Origin: Halolamina pelagica
Lineage (GTDB): Archaea; Halobacteriota; Halobacteria; Halobacteriales; Haloferacaceae
Reading direction: 5' to 3'
Assembly: GCF_900115675.1 (NCBI RefSeq)
Contig: NZ_FOXI01000001.1
Span: 186,001-250,000, forward strand
Length of the DNA stretch: 64,000 nucleotides
The translations under genes and the position numbers were made by a program. Positions 52,389-60,954 of the stretch are shown here, piece after piece (positions within the stretch are counted from its first letter, which is position 1; the number at the start of each line of letters is the position of its first letter). Under the pieces are notes generated by a model. That model did no database searches and had not been told where the DNA came from. It was given only the letters and a program-made list of their open reading frames with translations.

Positions 52389-52459
52389 GGCTGGTCGTAC
52401 GATGGTCGCGCGCAAAAGGCTTCCTCGACGGTACCGCCGCCCGCCGAGTCAGAACTGCG

Positions 52460-52669
52460 TTACGCCTCGTCTTCGTCGTCGCCGCCCGCTTCCTCGACCA
52501 GTTCGAGCTGGTCCTGTGGGATGCCCGCCTCCTGGCCCTCCTCGAAGACGATCGTGTAGTTGGGGTCGCCGAACATGGTCTCCATGACCTGCGTGATCTC
52601 GCCCTCTTCGCCGTCGAACTCGCTGTGCTCGTCGTTGAGAACGACCACGTCGCCCTTCTCGAAGCTCAT
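52460..52669 (-). CDS. Small SH3/KOW-like acidic protein (DUF1918-like)
   Basis: This 69-residue protein has a small beta-barrel pattern: EKGDVVVLNDEHSEFDGEEG (4-23) then EITQVMETMFGDPNYTIVF (24-42), and an acidic tail. KOW- or SH3-like folds of this size bind RNA or DNA or proteins. It is sometimes annotated DUF1918. A start at 52669 gives MSFEKGD. The function is unknown. Confidence 0.75.
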   Translation of the reverse strand: MSFEKGDVVVLNDEHSEFDGEEGEITQVMETMFGDPNYTIVFEEGQEAGIPQDQLELVEEAGGDDEDEA

Positions 52670-52713
52670 ACCCGTTCGTTCCGCCGGCGTGGGTTTAAGC
52701 GACGTGATTCGGC

Positions 52714-53823
52714 TCACTCCCGAACCGCGGCGTAGATCTCCGCCAACCGGTCGACGGCGTGCTCGACGCTGATCGACGCCCGCCGGTCCAGGCAGTTCTC
52801 CCGGAGGCGCTCACGCTCGGCGAGCGTACGTTCGATCGCGTCGGCGAACCCGTCCACGTCGCCGCGCTCGAAGTGATAGCCGGTCTCGCCGTCGTCGATC
52901 GTGTCGCTCAGCGCGCCGCTGTCGACGCCGACAACCGGCGTGCCGCAGGCGAACGACTCCAGCGCGACCAGTCCCTGGGTCTCGACCGGACTGGGGAACA
53001 GGAAGGCGTCGAGGCTGGCGTAGAATGCCGGCAGCTCCTCCCTGTCGAGGAAGCCGAGGAAGCGCGCGTCCAGCCCGCGCTCCCGAGCAGCCGCCTCCAA
53101 CTCCTCCCGTGCGGGACCGTCGCCGCCGAACACGACGGTCACCTCCCGATCGAGACGGTCGCAGGCGTCGATGATCGCCGGGAGCGACTTCTCGTGGCCG
53201 TGGCGGCCGGTGTAGCCGACGATCGTCCCGTCCTCGGGCAGGCCGTGACGCTCACGGAACGCCGTCGAGTCGACCGGCTGGAACCGCTCGGTGTCGACCC
53301 CGTTCGGGACGATCCGGGGATCCTCGACGCCGAGGGTCTCGCTGACGTACTCGCCGGTCGACGCCGAGGGGACGATCACCGCGTCGGCGGCGTCGAGGAA
53401 CCACGACTCGTAGCGCTGGCTCATCGCCGCGGTCCGATCGCGAAGGGGCCCCCACGAGGAGAGGTAGCTGGCGTACTCCTCGGTCGGCGTGTGGAACGAC
53501 GCAACCAGCGGGAGGTCGCGCTTCCGCGCCAGCCGCAGGCCGGCGAGGCCGATGGCGAACGGCGTGTGGGCGTGGACGAGATCCACGTCGGTGACGGCGT
53601 CGGGGATCCGCGGCAGCCCCAGCCGGTAGCCCGCGTAGATCGGCAGCGGGAGCGATCGGAGGGGGTACTCGTCGGGGTCGGGCGTCCGGTCGGGCGACCC
53701 GGGATAGACGACCGCCATGCGGCCGCCCCGGGCCTCCCAGCGGTCGCGCCAGCTCTGGACGGTGTAGGTGACGCCGTTGACCGTCGGCAGGTAGGTGTCC
53801 GTGAAGGCCGCGACCGACTCCAT
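52714..53823 (-). CDS. GT4-family glycosyltransferase
   Basis: This 369-residue enzyme has the GT-B layout: an N-terminal domain with TDTYLPTVNGVTYTV (about 8-22) and VHAHTPFAIG, and a C-terminal nucleotide-sugar half with GYTGRHGHEKSL and ETQGLVALESFACGTPVVG, with the E-x7-E catalytic motif. It resembles bacterial glucosyltransferases that add sugar to a lipid such as diacylglycerol. The second GT gene is adjacent on the same strand with a 25-base gap, so both may build a glycolipid or glycan headgroup. Confidence 0.88.
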   Translation of the reverse strand: MESVAAFTDTYLPTVNGVTYTVQSWRDRWEARGGRMAVVYPGSPDRTPDPDEYPLRSLPLPIYAGYRLGLPRIPDAVTDVDLVHAHTPFAIGLAGLRLARKRDLPLVASFHTPTEEYASYLSSWGPLRDRTAAMSQRYESWFLDAADAVIVPSASTGEYVSETLGVEDPRIVPNGVDTERFQPVDSTAFRERHGLPEDGTIVGYTGRHGHEKSLPAIIDACDRLDREVTVVFGGDGPAREELEAAARERGLDARFLGFLDREELPAFYASLDAFLFPSPVETQGLVALESFACGTPVVGVDSGALSDTIDDGETGYHFERGDVDGFADAIERTLAERERLRENCLDRRASISVEHAVDRLAEIYAAVRE

Positions 53824-53848
53824 GGGCGAGCGGTTGGCCGAGGTGCCG

Positions 53849-54916
53849 TTAAGGGGTTCCGGAATGGTTCTCCCCCAGCAGGCGCTCGTACTGCTCGACC
53901 AGCCGGTCGCCCACGCGGTCCAGTGAGTGCTCCCGTGCGGTCTCCCGGGCGTTCTCGCCCAGTCGCTCCCGGAGGTCGGGGTTCCCGTCGAGTCGCTCGA
54001 GGGCGGCGACGAACTCCTCGCGGGTCTCGCACTTCAGGCAGTCCTCGCCGTGGGTGAAGAACTCCTCGAACACCGGGATGTCCCGGAGAACGACCGCCTT
54101 CCCGGTGGCCATCGCCTCCAGCGCGGCGATCCCCTGGTTCTCGTCTTTGGTCGGGAACAGGTACACGTCGCCGGCGCCGAAGGCGGCGCGCTTGTCCTCC
54201 ATCCAGCCGGTGAACGTGACGTTCTCGGGCGGGTCGTTCGTCCAGTAGCGCGTCGCCTCGCCGGCGGCGGCGCCCTCCTCGTAGTGGCCGAACCACGCGA
54301 AGTCGTAGTCGGTCCGCTGGGCCACCTCACAGAACGTCGTCAGCCCCTTGCGCTCGAACACTTCGCCGACGCAGAACACCACCATCCCCTCGAGGTCGAA
54401 GCGCTCGCGGGTCTCCTCGCGGAGCGACTCGAACCCCTCGAGGGAGTCGATGTCGACGCCGTTGGTCACCGGCTCGATGGGGGCGGAGACGGGGTACGCT
54501 TCGAGCACCCCCTTCGTGTACTCGCTGGGACAGAGCACCAGGTCCGCCTGCGAGTAGAACCACCGGAGGTAGGGCCGCAGCGCGGGCGCGAGGCGCTCGG
54601 AGAACCGGAACGACTCCCCGAAGTCCTCGGCGGTCACGTGGGCGTGGAGGACGAGCGGGACGTCGTTGCGCGTTGCGTGCCGGGCGACGGCAACGCTCCC
54701 CGGGCCGACGACGTTGCAGTGGGCAACGTCGTACTCGCGGAACGCGCGCCCGCCGGTCAGTCGCGACCGGGCGGCGTCGACGGGCCCGTCGCCGACCCAC
54801 GGCGAATCGACCACGTCGACGCCCGTCCCCTCGAGCGCCTTGCGCTGTTGGCGGGTGGCGGTGACGATGCCGCCGCGGATCCGAGCCTCCTGTTCGAGGT
54901 AGTCGAGGACGCGCAC
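53849..54916 (-). CDS. GT4-family glycosyltransferase
   Basis: This 355-residue GT-B enzyme has an N-terminal domain with VAHCNVVGPGSVAVARHA and a C-terminal domain with NGVDID, VGEVFERKG and ENQGIAALEAMATGKAVV (catalytic E-x7-E). Homologs transfer sugars to lipids or glycans. It precedes the other GT4 gene in one operon, so they likely act in series, as do the enzymes that build diglycosyl lipids. Acceptor unknown. Confidence 0.87.
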   Translation of the reverse strand: MRVLDYLEQEARIRGGIVTATRQQRKALEGTGVDVVDSPWVGDGPVDAARSRLTGGRAFREYDVAHCNVVGPGSVAVARHATRNDVPLVLHAHVTAEDFGESFRFSERLAPALRPYLRWFYSQADLVLCPSEYTKGVLEAYPVSAPIEPVTNGVDIDSLEGFESLREETRERFDLEGMVVFCVGEVFERKGLTTFCEVAQRTDYDFAWFGHYEEGAAAGEATRYWTNDPPENVTFTGWMEDKRAAFGAGDVYLFPTKDENQGIAALEAMATGKAVVLRDIPVFEEFFTHGEDCLKCETREEFVAALERLDGNPDLRERLGENARETAREHSLDRVGDRLVEQYERLLGENHSGTP

Positions 54917-55078
54917 GGGTTTCGTCGTCGTTGGCAGGTCGGATGAATCAACGTTCCGGCTGGCGGGTGCCGGCCCGGTCGGTCACCGTTCCGGCCTGTA
55001 CGCGTCGGCGACACATCGGCGCCCGTGGGCGGTCCCCGAAAGCGATAACCCCGGCGCCCCGTTGGATCCAGACGACCG

Positions 55079-55363
55079 ATGGGCGCCGACATCGCCGCCG
55101 AGCGGATCGAGCGACTCGCCGAGCTGGCGGCGGCGGCCACCGACGAGGGGGAGTTCGATCGCTCGCGGGAGTACGTCCGGTTGGCCCGGCGGCTGGCGGA
55201 GCGCCACCGGCTCTCGCTGCCGCGATCGTTCGCGCGCTCGACCTGCGACGCCTGCGACGTGTACCAGCGCCCGGGAGTGAACGTCCGCGTCCGGGTCCAG
55301 CGCGGGCGCGTGATCCGCCGGTGTGACTGCGGCGCGACCGCTCGCTACCCCTACCGGGACTGA
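55079..55363 (+). CDS. rnp4: RNase P protein component Rpr2 (Rnp4)
   Basis: This 94-residue protein is the archaeal Rpr2/Rpp21 subunit of RNase P, which trims tRNA 5' ends. It has a helical N-terminus (about 1-45) and a zinc ribbon with Cys pairs STCDACDVY (about 54-62) and RCDCGATARY (about 80-89). Length and layout fit. It lies 54 bases before YhbY and MscS in the same direction, a known archaeal order. Confidence 0.92.
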   Translation: MGADIAAERIERLAELAAAATDEGEFDRSREYVRLARRLAERHRLSLPRSFARSTCDACDVYQRPGVNVRVRVQRGRVIRRCDCGATARYPYRD

Positions 55364-55417
55364 GCCGCTGGCGATACCGAAGCTTCAAAGCTTCCCCGGG
55401 GACTGTTTCCGGTAAGA

Positions 55418-55660
55418 ATGTCCGAGGAGTTGCGCAAGCAGGCACACGATCTCGACGTAACCGTCTGGGTGGGGAAGAGCGGTATCGACGCCGTCGTCGA
55501 CGAGCTCGGCGATCAGCTCGCCGACCGCGAACTGGTGAAAGTCAAGTTCCTCCGGTCGGCCCGGGGGACCGACGACGCCGCGGAACTGGCGGCTGATCTG
55601 GCGGACCGCGTCGACGCCGAGGTGATCGAGACGCGCGGGCACACGGCGGTGTTGCACTGA
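55418..55660 (+). CDS. YhbY/CRM-domain RNA-binding protein
   Basis: This 80-residue protein is a single CRM domain (KH-like fold) with VTVWVGKSGIDAVVDELGDQ (about 14-33) and ELVKVKFL. In bacteria YhbY binds precursor 50S subunits; the archaeal protein probably acts in rRNA or tRNA processing near RNase P. Its stop codon overlaps the MscS start by one base (TGATG), so translation is coupled. Confidence 0.9.
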   Translation: MSEELRKQAHDLDVTVWVGKSGIDAVVDELGDQLADRELVKVKFLRSARGTDDAAELAADLADRVDAEVIETRGHTAVLH

Positions 55661-56571
55661 TGCCGATCCTGCAGACGACGCCCGCAGCCGGCGGGTCGGC
55701 CGCCGGCACGAACAAAGTCGTCGCCGCCTTCCTCGACCAGTTCCTCCCGACGGTGCTGGCGAACGCCGTCGGCGCCGCGGTGGTGTTCGCCGTCGTGTTC
55801 GCGGCGGTCTACCTCGCCGGGAAGGCGACGATCACGCCGGTGCTCGGCCGCGTGCTGGAGGCCCGCGGTCTCGATGCCCACGCGCGCCGGCCGATCCGAA
55901 AGGTCACCTCGGTGCTGATCGTGTTCGTGGGGATCACCGTCGCCTTCGGCTTCGCCGGCTTCGGCGACTTCCTCCAGTCGCTCGCCACGATCGCCGCCGC
56001 GGCGACGCTCGCGATCGGCTTCGCGCTGCAGGACGTGATCGCCAACTTCGTCGCCGGCATGTTCATCTACACCGACCGCCCGTTCCGCATCGGCGACTGG
56101 ATCGAGTGGAACGGCAACTCCGGCATCGTCGAGGACATCTCCTTCCGGGTGACTCGGGTGCGGACGTTCGACAACGAACTGCTCACCGTGCCGAACTCCC
56201 AACTCACCAGCGGCGTGATCAAGAACCCCGTCGCGAAGGACACGCTGCGCCTGCAGTTCACGTTCGGTATCGGCTACGACGACGACGTGGAGCGGGCGAC
56301 CGAGATCATCGTCGACGAGGCCGAGCGCCACCCCGACATCCTCTCGGACCCCGAACCGAGCGTACGCCTGACCGAACTCGCGGACTCCTACGTCGGCCTG
56401 CGCTCGCGCATCTGGATCGACAACCCCTCGCGGGCGGACTTCGTGAAGATCCGCTCGGAGTACGTCAGGAACGTCAAGCAGCGCTTCGACGAGGCGGGCA
56501 TCGAGATCCCCTTCCCCCAGCGGGACCTTTCGGGGCAGCTCGAACTGCCGCCCGAGCACGTTCAGGAGTAG
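55660..56571 (+). CDS. MscS-family mechanosensitive channel, short form
   Basis: This 303-residue channel has three N-terminal helices, the pore helix with ATLAIGFALQDVIANFVAGM (about 108-127), RPFRIGDWIEWNGNSGIV in the beta domain, and the end GIEIPFPQRDLSGQ (about 282-295) almost identical to the paralog at 21 kb. It protects against osmotic downshock. It is coupled to YhbY and probably cotranscribed with rnp4. Confidence 0.93.
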   Translation: MPILQTTPAAGGSAAGTNKVVAAFLDQFLPTVLANAVGAAVVFAVVFAAVYLAGKATITPVLGRVLEARGLDAHARRPIRKVTSVLIVFVGITVAFGFAGFGDFLQSLATIAAAATLAIGFALQDVIANFVAGMFIYTDRPFRIGDWIEWNGNSGIVEDISFRVTRVRTFDNELLTVPNSQLTSGVIKNPVAKDTLRLQFTFGIGYDDDVERATEIIVDEAERHPDILSDPEPSVRLTELADSYVGLRSRIWIDNPSRADFVKIRSEYVRNVKQRFDEAGIEIPFPQRDLSGQLELPPEHVQE

Positions 56572-56639
56572 TAACTGCCTTTTCCACTGCTGACGAAAAA
56601 TCGAGAGCCGTCCGCGACGGAGTCCGTACGGCTGCGTGG

Positions 56640-56756
56640 TCAGTCGGTGCCCCCTAACAGCGGCCACACCGACCCGTCCGTCGGTTCGACCTCCGGGGCG
56701 TACACAGTCCTTCCCACGATCCGTGCAGTCGGTGACTCTCCGGTTTCGGATGCCAT
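56640..56756 (-). CDS. Possible 38-residue small protein with its own Shine-Dalgarno site
   Basis: An ATG at 56756 opens a 38-residue frame (MASETGESPTARIVGRTVYA..., ending in LLGGTD) that closes with TGA at 56640. GGAGGTG (reverse strand, + positions 56763-56769) lies 6 bases before the ATG, an ideal Shine-Dalgarno spacing. The text has no known motif but reads as protein. A GTG nine bases earlier is a rival start. The rest of the 352-base gap 56572-56923 holds only its leader and the phosphate transporter promoter. Confidence 0.42.
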   Translation of the reverse strand: MASETGESPTARIVGRTVYAPEVEPTDGSVWPLLGGTD

Positions 56757-56762
56757 CGTGGA

Positions 56763-56802
56763 CACCTCCCGTCCGGGTGGACGCCTCTACCGCCGGTCCA
56801 CC
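56763..56802 (-). promoter_or_regulatory. Hairpin leader in front of the 38-residue frame
   Basis: GGTGGAC (56776-56782) and GTCCACC (56796-56802) form a 7-bp stem with a 13-base loop. A second small stem GGAC/GTCC surrounds the Shine-Dalgarno GGGAGGT. RNA folding might hide the ribosome site. Whether it is regulatory is inference. Confidence 0.35.
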
Positions 56803-56923
56803 TGTCGACCTGGTTGCGGTTCGCGGGGGTTAGGGCTTGGGTCCCGGGCGGCGGGTGACGCCGCTGTGGCGACACCGATCCGACGGCTTTTACAACCTCA
56901 CCGTCCGGCCCGTAACTGACTCC

Positions 56924-57886
56924 GTGCCGTCAGTGCTACTGCTCGCGGTCGGACTGCTCATCTCGTTCGGCGTCGCCGCGGTCACTGGTGCCAGCAGCGT
57001 CTCCGTCTCGATGGCGCCCGCCATCGGGTCGAACTCCATCGGCGTGCTCCGCGGGGCGTTCTTCGTCGGTCTCGTGGGGTTCGTGGGTGCCGTCGCCCAG
57101 GGGGCCGCCGTGACCCGGGGCGTCGGGACCGAAGTCGTCTCCGGCCCGATCTCCTTCGAGATGGGGACGATCGCGCTGGTGGTCATCGGTCTCTACGTCG
57201 GACTGGGGATCTACCTCGAACACTCGATTCCCGTCGCGTTCTCGACGTTCGGCAGCGTCGCCGGCGTCGGTCTCGCGGCGGACTACAGTCCGAACTTCGA
57301 CTACTGGTCGCTCACGCTGAGTTCGTGGGTCGTCTCCGGCGTCGTGGCCGTGGCGCTGGCCTACGGGATGGTCCAACTCATTCGGCGGTACGTGCCGAAC
57401 TCCCCCCGGGCGGACAGGATCACCGACAGGGCGGTGCTGTTTGCGGGCATCGTGTTCTCCTTCATCGGCGGCGGGAGTCAGGTCGGCCTGGCGGTCGGCC
57501 CGCTGGTCGGCACAGTCCAGGAGTTCGGGTTCGGCATTCTCCCGCTCATCGTGTTCGGGGGGGTCGGAATCATGGTCGGCGCGTGGACGAAGAGCCCGGT
57601 GATGCTCCAGGCCGTCGGCCGGCAGTACGCCAGTCTCGGGCAGCGGACCTCGCTCGCAGTGCTCCTGACGGCGATTCCGATGGTGCAGATAATCGCGAAC
57701 GTGCTCGGCGTGCCCATCTCGTACAACCACATCATCATCAACAGCATCGCCGGCTGTGGGTTCGCCGGTGCCGGTTCGGGCGTCGATACGCGGAAGTACG
57801 CCGGCACCCTCGCGAGTTGGCTCGTGACGCTCGTCGGGTCGACGGGTACCGCGTACCTACTGTACGAAGGGATCGAGTTCGTCTGA
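56924..57886 (+). CDS. PiT-family inorganic phosphate transporter
   Basis: This 320-residue membrane protein has about ten helices and the PiT repeat GSNSIGV and GAVAQGAAVTRGV in the first half, with matching FIGGGSQVGLAVGPL and a late HIIINSIAGCGFAG in the second. It is a cation- or proton-coupled phosphate uptake carrier. The GTG at 56924 was chosen because a CTTTTAC TATA-like box lies about 30-37 bases upstream; the 29 residues before it do not look like protein. Confidence 0.88.
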   Translation: MPSVLLLAVGLLISFGVAAVTGASSVSVSMAPAIGSNSIGVLRGAFFVGLVGFVGAVAQGAAVTRGVGTEVVSGPISFEMGTIALVVIGLYVGLGIYLEHSIPVAFSTFGSVAGVGLAADYSPNFDYWSLTLSSWVVSGVVAVALAYGMVQLIRRYVPNSPRADRITDRAVLFAGIVFSFIGGGSQVGLAVGPLVGTVQEFGFGILPLIVFGGVGIMVGAWTKSPVMLQAVGRQYASLGQRTSLAVLLTAIPMVQIIANVLGVPISYNHIIINSIAGCGFAGAGSGVDTRKYAGTLASWLVTLVGSTGTAYLLYEGIEFV

Positions 57887-57903
57887 ACCGAGCCGTCGGG
57901 ACC

Positions 57904-59043
57904 CTACAGCATCCGGTCGGCGATCGTGTTCCGCAGCACCTCGCTGGTCCCCTCGTAGATCTCGTTCAGCTTGGCGTCGCGGTAGTAGCGCTCGACCGGG
58001 AAGTCCTTCGTGTAGCCGTAGCCGCCGTGGACCTGGATCGACTCGTTGGCCACCTCGCGGCTCACCTCGCTCGCGTAGAGCTTGGCCTGTGCGGCCTCCT
58101 TGATGTACTCCTCGTCGCGCATCTTCAGGTCCGCGGCCTTGTGCATCAGCAGCTTCGCGGCCTGTACCTTCGTGTCCATGTCGGCGATCTTGTGCTGGAT
58201 CGCCTGGAACTCCGAGATGGGCTGATCGAACTGCTCGCGGTCGGTGGCGTAGTCGGCGGCGGCCTCCTTGGCCGCGCGAGCGATCCCGACGCCGCGGGCG
58301 GCGATGGAGATCCGACCGCCGTTGAGCGTCTTGAGCGCCTGCACGAACCCGTCGCCCTCGTCGCCGATCAGCCGGTCCTCCTGGAGCCGCAGGTCGTCGA
58401 ACCGGAGCTCGGCCGTCTGACACCCCTTGTCGCCGAGCTTGTGCTCGGTGTTCTCCACGATGAACCCGTCGTCCTCCTCGGGGCGGACGACGAACGAGGA
58501 GATCCCCCTGTTGCCCGCGTCGGGGTCGGTCTTCGCGAACACGGTGACCGTGTCCGCGACCGAGCCGTTGGAGGTCCAGAGCTTGCCGCCGTTCAGGACG
58601 TACTCGTCGCCCTCCTTCTCGGCGCTGGTGGTCATCGCCGGCACGTCGCTGCCGGCGCCGGCCTCGGAGAGCGCGAACGCGCCGAGGTCGTCGCCGGCCG
58701 CGAGCGGCGTGAGGTACTCCTCCTTCTGGGACTCGTCGCCGAACTCGTAGAGCATGTTGCCCGCGAGCGAGGTGTGGGCGGCGACGATGGTGCCGAGGCC
58801 GCCGGAGCCCCGGGAGATCTCCTCGATCCCGATGGCGTAGCTGTGGTAGTCGAGCCCGGCGCCGCCGTACTCCGTCGGGAACGGCATCCCCATCAGCCCG
58901 AGGTCGGCCATCTGGTCGACGAGGTCGTCGGGGTGGTCGTCCGTCTCGTCGATCTCGGGGGCCCGGGGGACCACCTCCTCGTCGACGAACTCGGCGACGG
59001 TGTCGCGGATCTGTCGCTGCTCGGCGTTCAGCCCGAAGTCCAT
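57904..59043 (-). CDS. Acyl-CoA dehydrogenase
   Basis: This 379-residue flavoenzyme oxidises acyl-CoA in beta-oxidation or branched amino-acid breakdown. The FAD and acyl-CoA motifs AFALSEAGAGSDVPAM (about 131-146), QVHGGYGYTKDFPVERYYRD (about 336-355) and the catalytic Glu in YEGTSEV are clear. The start MDFGLNAEQRQIRD is typical. Chain-length preference is unknown; it has no operon partner. Confidence 0.94.
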   Translation of the reverse strand: MDFGLNAEQRQIRDTVAEFVDEEVVPRAPEIDETDDHPDDLVDQMADLGLMGMPFPTEYGGAGLDYHSYAIGIEEISRGSGGLGTIVAAHTSLAGNMLYEFGDESQKEEYLTPLAAGDDLGAFALSEAGAGSDVPAMTTSAEKEGDEYVLNGGKLWTSNGSVADTVTVFAKTDPDAGNRGISSFVVRPEEDDGFIVENTEHKLGDKGCQTAELRFDDLRLQEDRLIGDEGDGFVQALKTLNGGRISIAARGVGIARAAKEAAADYATDREQFDQPISEFQAIQHKIADMDTKVQAAKLLMHKAADLKMRDEEYIKEAAQAKLYASEVSREVANESIQVHGGYGYTKDFPVERYYRDAKLNEIYEGTSEVLRNTIADRML

Positions 59044-59175
59044 ACCCTCGACTCCTTCCGGCGCGGGCTTAGGGTTTTCTACCCCGTCCTGACCCCGAAC
59101 GGGCGGTCGGAAAGGCTTCAGCGACCCGCTTGGGAGAGACTTTTAACGCCGCTCGTCATAGGGTCCACAAACCGA

Positions 59176-60249
59176 ATGCCCGGACCCGACCCCCTCGCCG
59201 ACGTTCCGCCGGAAGACCTCGCGTGGTGTCACGAGGCCGTCCAAGACGTCTCACGCACGTTCGCACTCACCGTCGACGTGCTCGAGGAGCCGATGGACTC
59301 GTACATCTGTCTGGGCTACCTCCTCTGCCGGGTCGCGGACACCGTCGAGGACGCCTCCCACATCCCGCCCGCGGAGCAGGCGGCCCTCCTGCGGACCTAC
59401 GACGCGGTTCTCGACTCGACCGACGAGACGGACGCCGAGCAGTTCGCCGCGGAGGTCACGGAGTGGCTGCCCGCCGAGGGCGAGCGCGACGCCGACTGGG
59501 CGGTCGTCGCGAGCGCGCCCCGCATCGTCGCCACGTTCGAGGCGCTGCCCCGGGACGTTCGCGAGGCGATCACCCCGCCGGTCCGGGAGATGGTCGACGG
59601 GATGGCCGACTTCGTCGAGCGCTACGCCGACGACGGCGGCCTCCGCATCGACGACCAGCGCGAACTCGAGGAGTACTGTTACTACGCCGCCGGCACGGTC
59701 GGGAACCTCATCACCAACCTCGTGACCCGGGGCGAGATCGACGCCGAGCGCGAGCAGACCCTCTACGAGACCGCCGAGGAGTTCGGCCTGCTGCTCCAGC
59801 TGGTGAACGTCTCGAAGGACGTCTACGACGACTACAACGAGGAGAACAACGTCTACCTCCCCGCCGAGTGGATGGCCGAGGAGGGCCTCGAGCAGGACGA
59901 AGTGCTCGATCCCGAGAAGCGGGAGGGCGCCACCTCGGTCGTCCGTCGAACGACCGATCTCGCGCGCTCGTACCTCGACGACGCCGGCACGTACCTCCAG
60001 CACGTGCCGCTCCGGGACGGGAACACGCTCGAGGCGTGGGCGGTCCCCTTCCTGCTCGCGGTGGGGACGCTCCGGGAGGTGCGCGAACACCCCGAGGACG
60101 TGCTGACCGAGTCGGGCGTGAAGGTGTCCCGGAAGGAGGTGTTCGCGGTCGTGAGCGCGATGAGTTCGAAGGGTCGGGACGCGCTCCCCTCCTTCCGCGA
60201 GCGGATCGCGAGCGCGCCGTTCCACCAGCAGCCGACCAGCGCGGACTGA
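59176..60249 (+). CDS. Squalene synthase (trans-isoprenyl head-to-head synthase)
   Basis: This 357-residue enzyme joins two farnesyl diphosphates; the Mg motifs are DTVED (about 55-59) in RVADTVEDA and NVSKDVYDDYNEENNVYLP (about 214-232), and YCYYAAGTVG is the squalene/phytoene synthase signature. The length and YCYYAAG spacing favour squalene synthase over phytoene synthase, though the two families are close. A CTTTTAAC TATA-like element at about 59138-59145 precedes the ATG at 59176. Confidence 0.87.
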   Translation: MPGPDPLADVPPEDLAWCHEAVQDVSRTFALTVDVLEEPMDSYICLGYLLCRVADTVEDASHIPPAEQAALLRTYDAVLDSTDETDAEQFAAEVTEWLPAEGERDADWAVVASAPRIVATFEALPRDVREAITPPVREMVDGMADFVERYADDGGLRIDDQRELEEYCYYAAGTVGNLITNLVTRGEIDAEREQTLYETAEEFGLLLQLVNVSKDVYDDYNEENNVYLPAEWMAEEGLEQDEVLDPEKREGATSVVRRTTDLARSYLDDAGTYLQHVPLRDGNTLEAWAVPFLLAVGTLREVREHPEDVLTESGVKVSRKEVFAVVSAMSSKGRDALPSFRERIASAPFHQQPTSAD

Positions 60250-60338
60250 TCGAACGGTCCCTCGGTTTCGTTCCCGACGCATCGGTAGCGATCGCCGTCG
60301 CTCCGCGGTCGGTCGAAACGGTCGCAGAAGCCGCAGTT

Positions 60339-60782
60339 TCAGTCCTCGAGCGCGTCGGCGATCCGTCGCAGTTCGCGGGTCGCATCGCGGACCTCGTCAC
60401 GGAGCTGGCGCACTTCCCGCACCATGTCCTCGGTGGCCTGGGCCTGCCGGCCGCCGGCGTCGCCGCCCTCCTCGGCGCCCTCGGCGCCCATGCCGCCGGG
60501 ACCGCCGCCCATCCCTGGCGCGCCGCCGCCCATGCCGCCGGGGCCGCCACCGCCGCCCATCATGCCGGACATCATCTGCGCGAAGGGGTTGCCGCCGGGG
60601 CCCTCGCCGCCACCCATGCCGGGCGGGTCGCCGCCCATCCCCTCCGGGCCGGGCGCCTCGCCCTCCTCGCGCTCCTCCTCGCGCCGCTGGCGGATTTCCT
60701 CGACGCGCTCGCGGAAGGACTTCTCCTCCTCGTCACCGTTCTCCTCGACGGCCTCGTCGGTCTCGTCGGGTTCGTCTGCCAT
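60339..60782 (-). CDS. Gly/Met-rich low-complexity protein with coiled-coil end
   Basis: This 147-residue protein has a charged N-terminal helix with RERVEEIRQRREEEREEG (about 24-41), a glycine-, methionine- and proline-rich centre (about 45-110) built from GGMGG- and PGMGGG-like units, and a C-terminal helix with MVREVRQLRDEVRDATREL (about 119-137). Conserved small haloarchaeal proteins of this layout exist, but I know no function. The ATG at 60782 was chosen because it starts the conserved acidic N-terminus. Confidence 0.72.
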   Translation of the reverse strand: MADEPDETDEAVEENGDEEEKSFRERVEEIRQRREEEREEGEAPGPEGMGGDPPGMGGGEGPGGNPFAQMMSGMMGGGGGPGGMGGGAPGMGGGPGGMGAEGAEEGGDAGGRQAQATEDMVREVRQLRDEVRDATRELRRIADALED

Positions 60783-60954
60783 ACCTCCGGGTTCCGGGGC
60801 CACGGCGAAAAGGGTTGTTCTCCCGCGCGACCAAACGCCGTGTCGACGGTATCGGGGCGATCTCCGGGGCCCCCACCGGATCGCGGCCGCGTTGGCGAAC
60901 GGAAACTGAGCGCGACCGGGACGGTTTTCCCCGCCAGCCCCCGAACCCGACCCG

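Noticed and set aside
57325-59175. Long forward frame extending the squalene synthase far upstream
   Set aside because: The extension lies opposite the acyl-CoA dehydrogenase and in another frame of the phosphate transporter; a promoter-like element and the family start place the true ATG at 59176.
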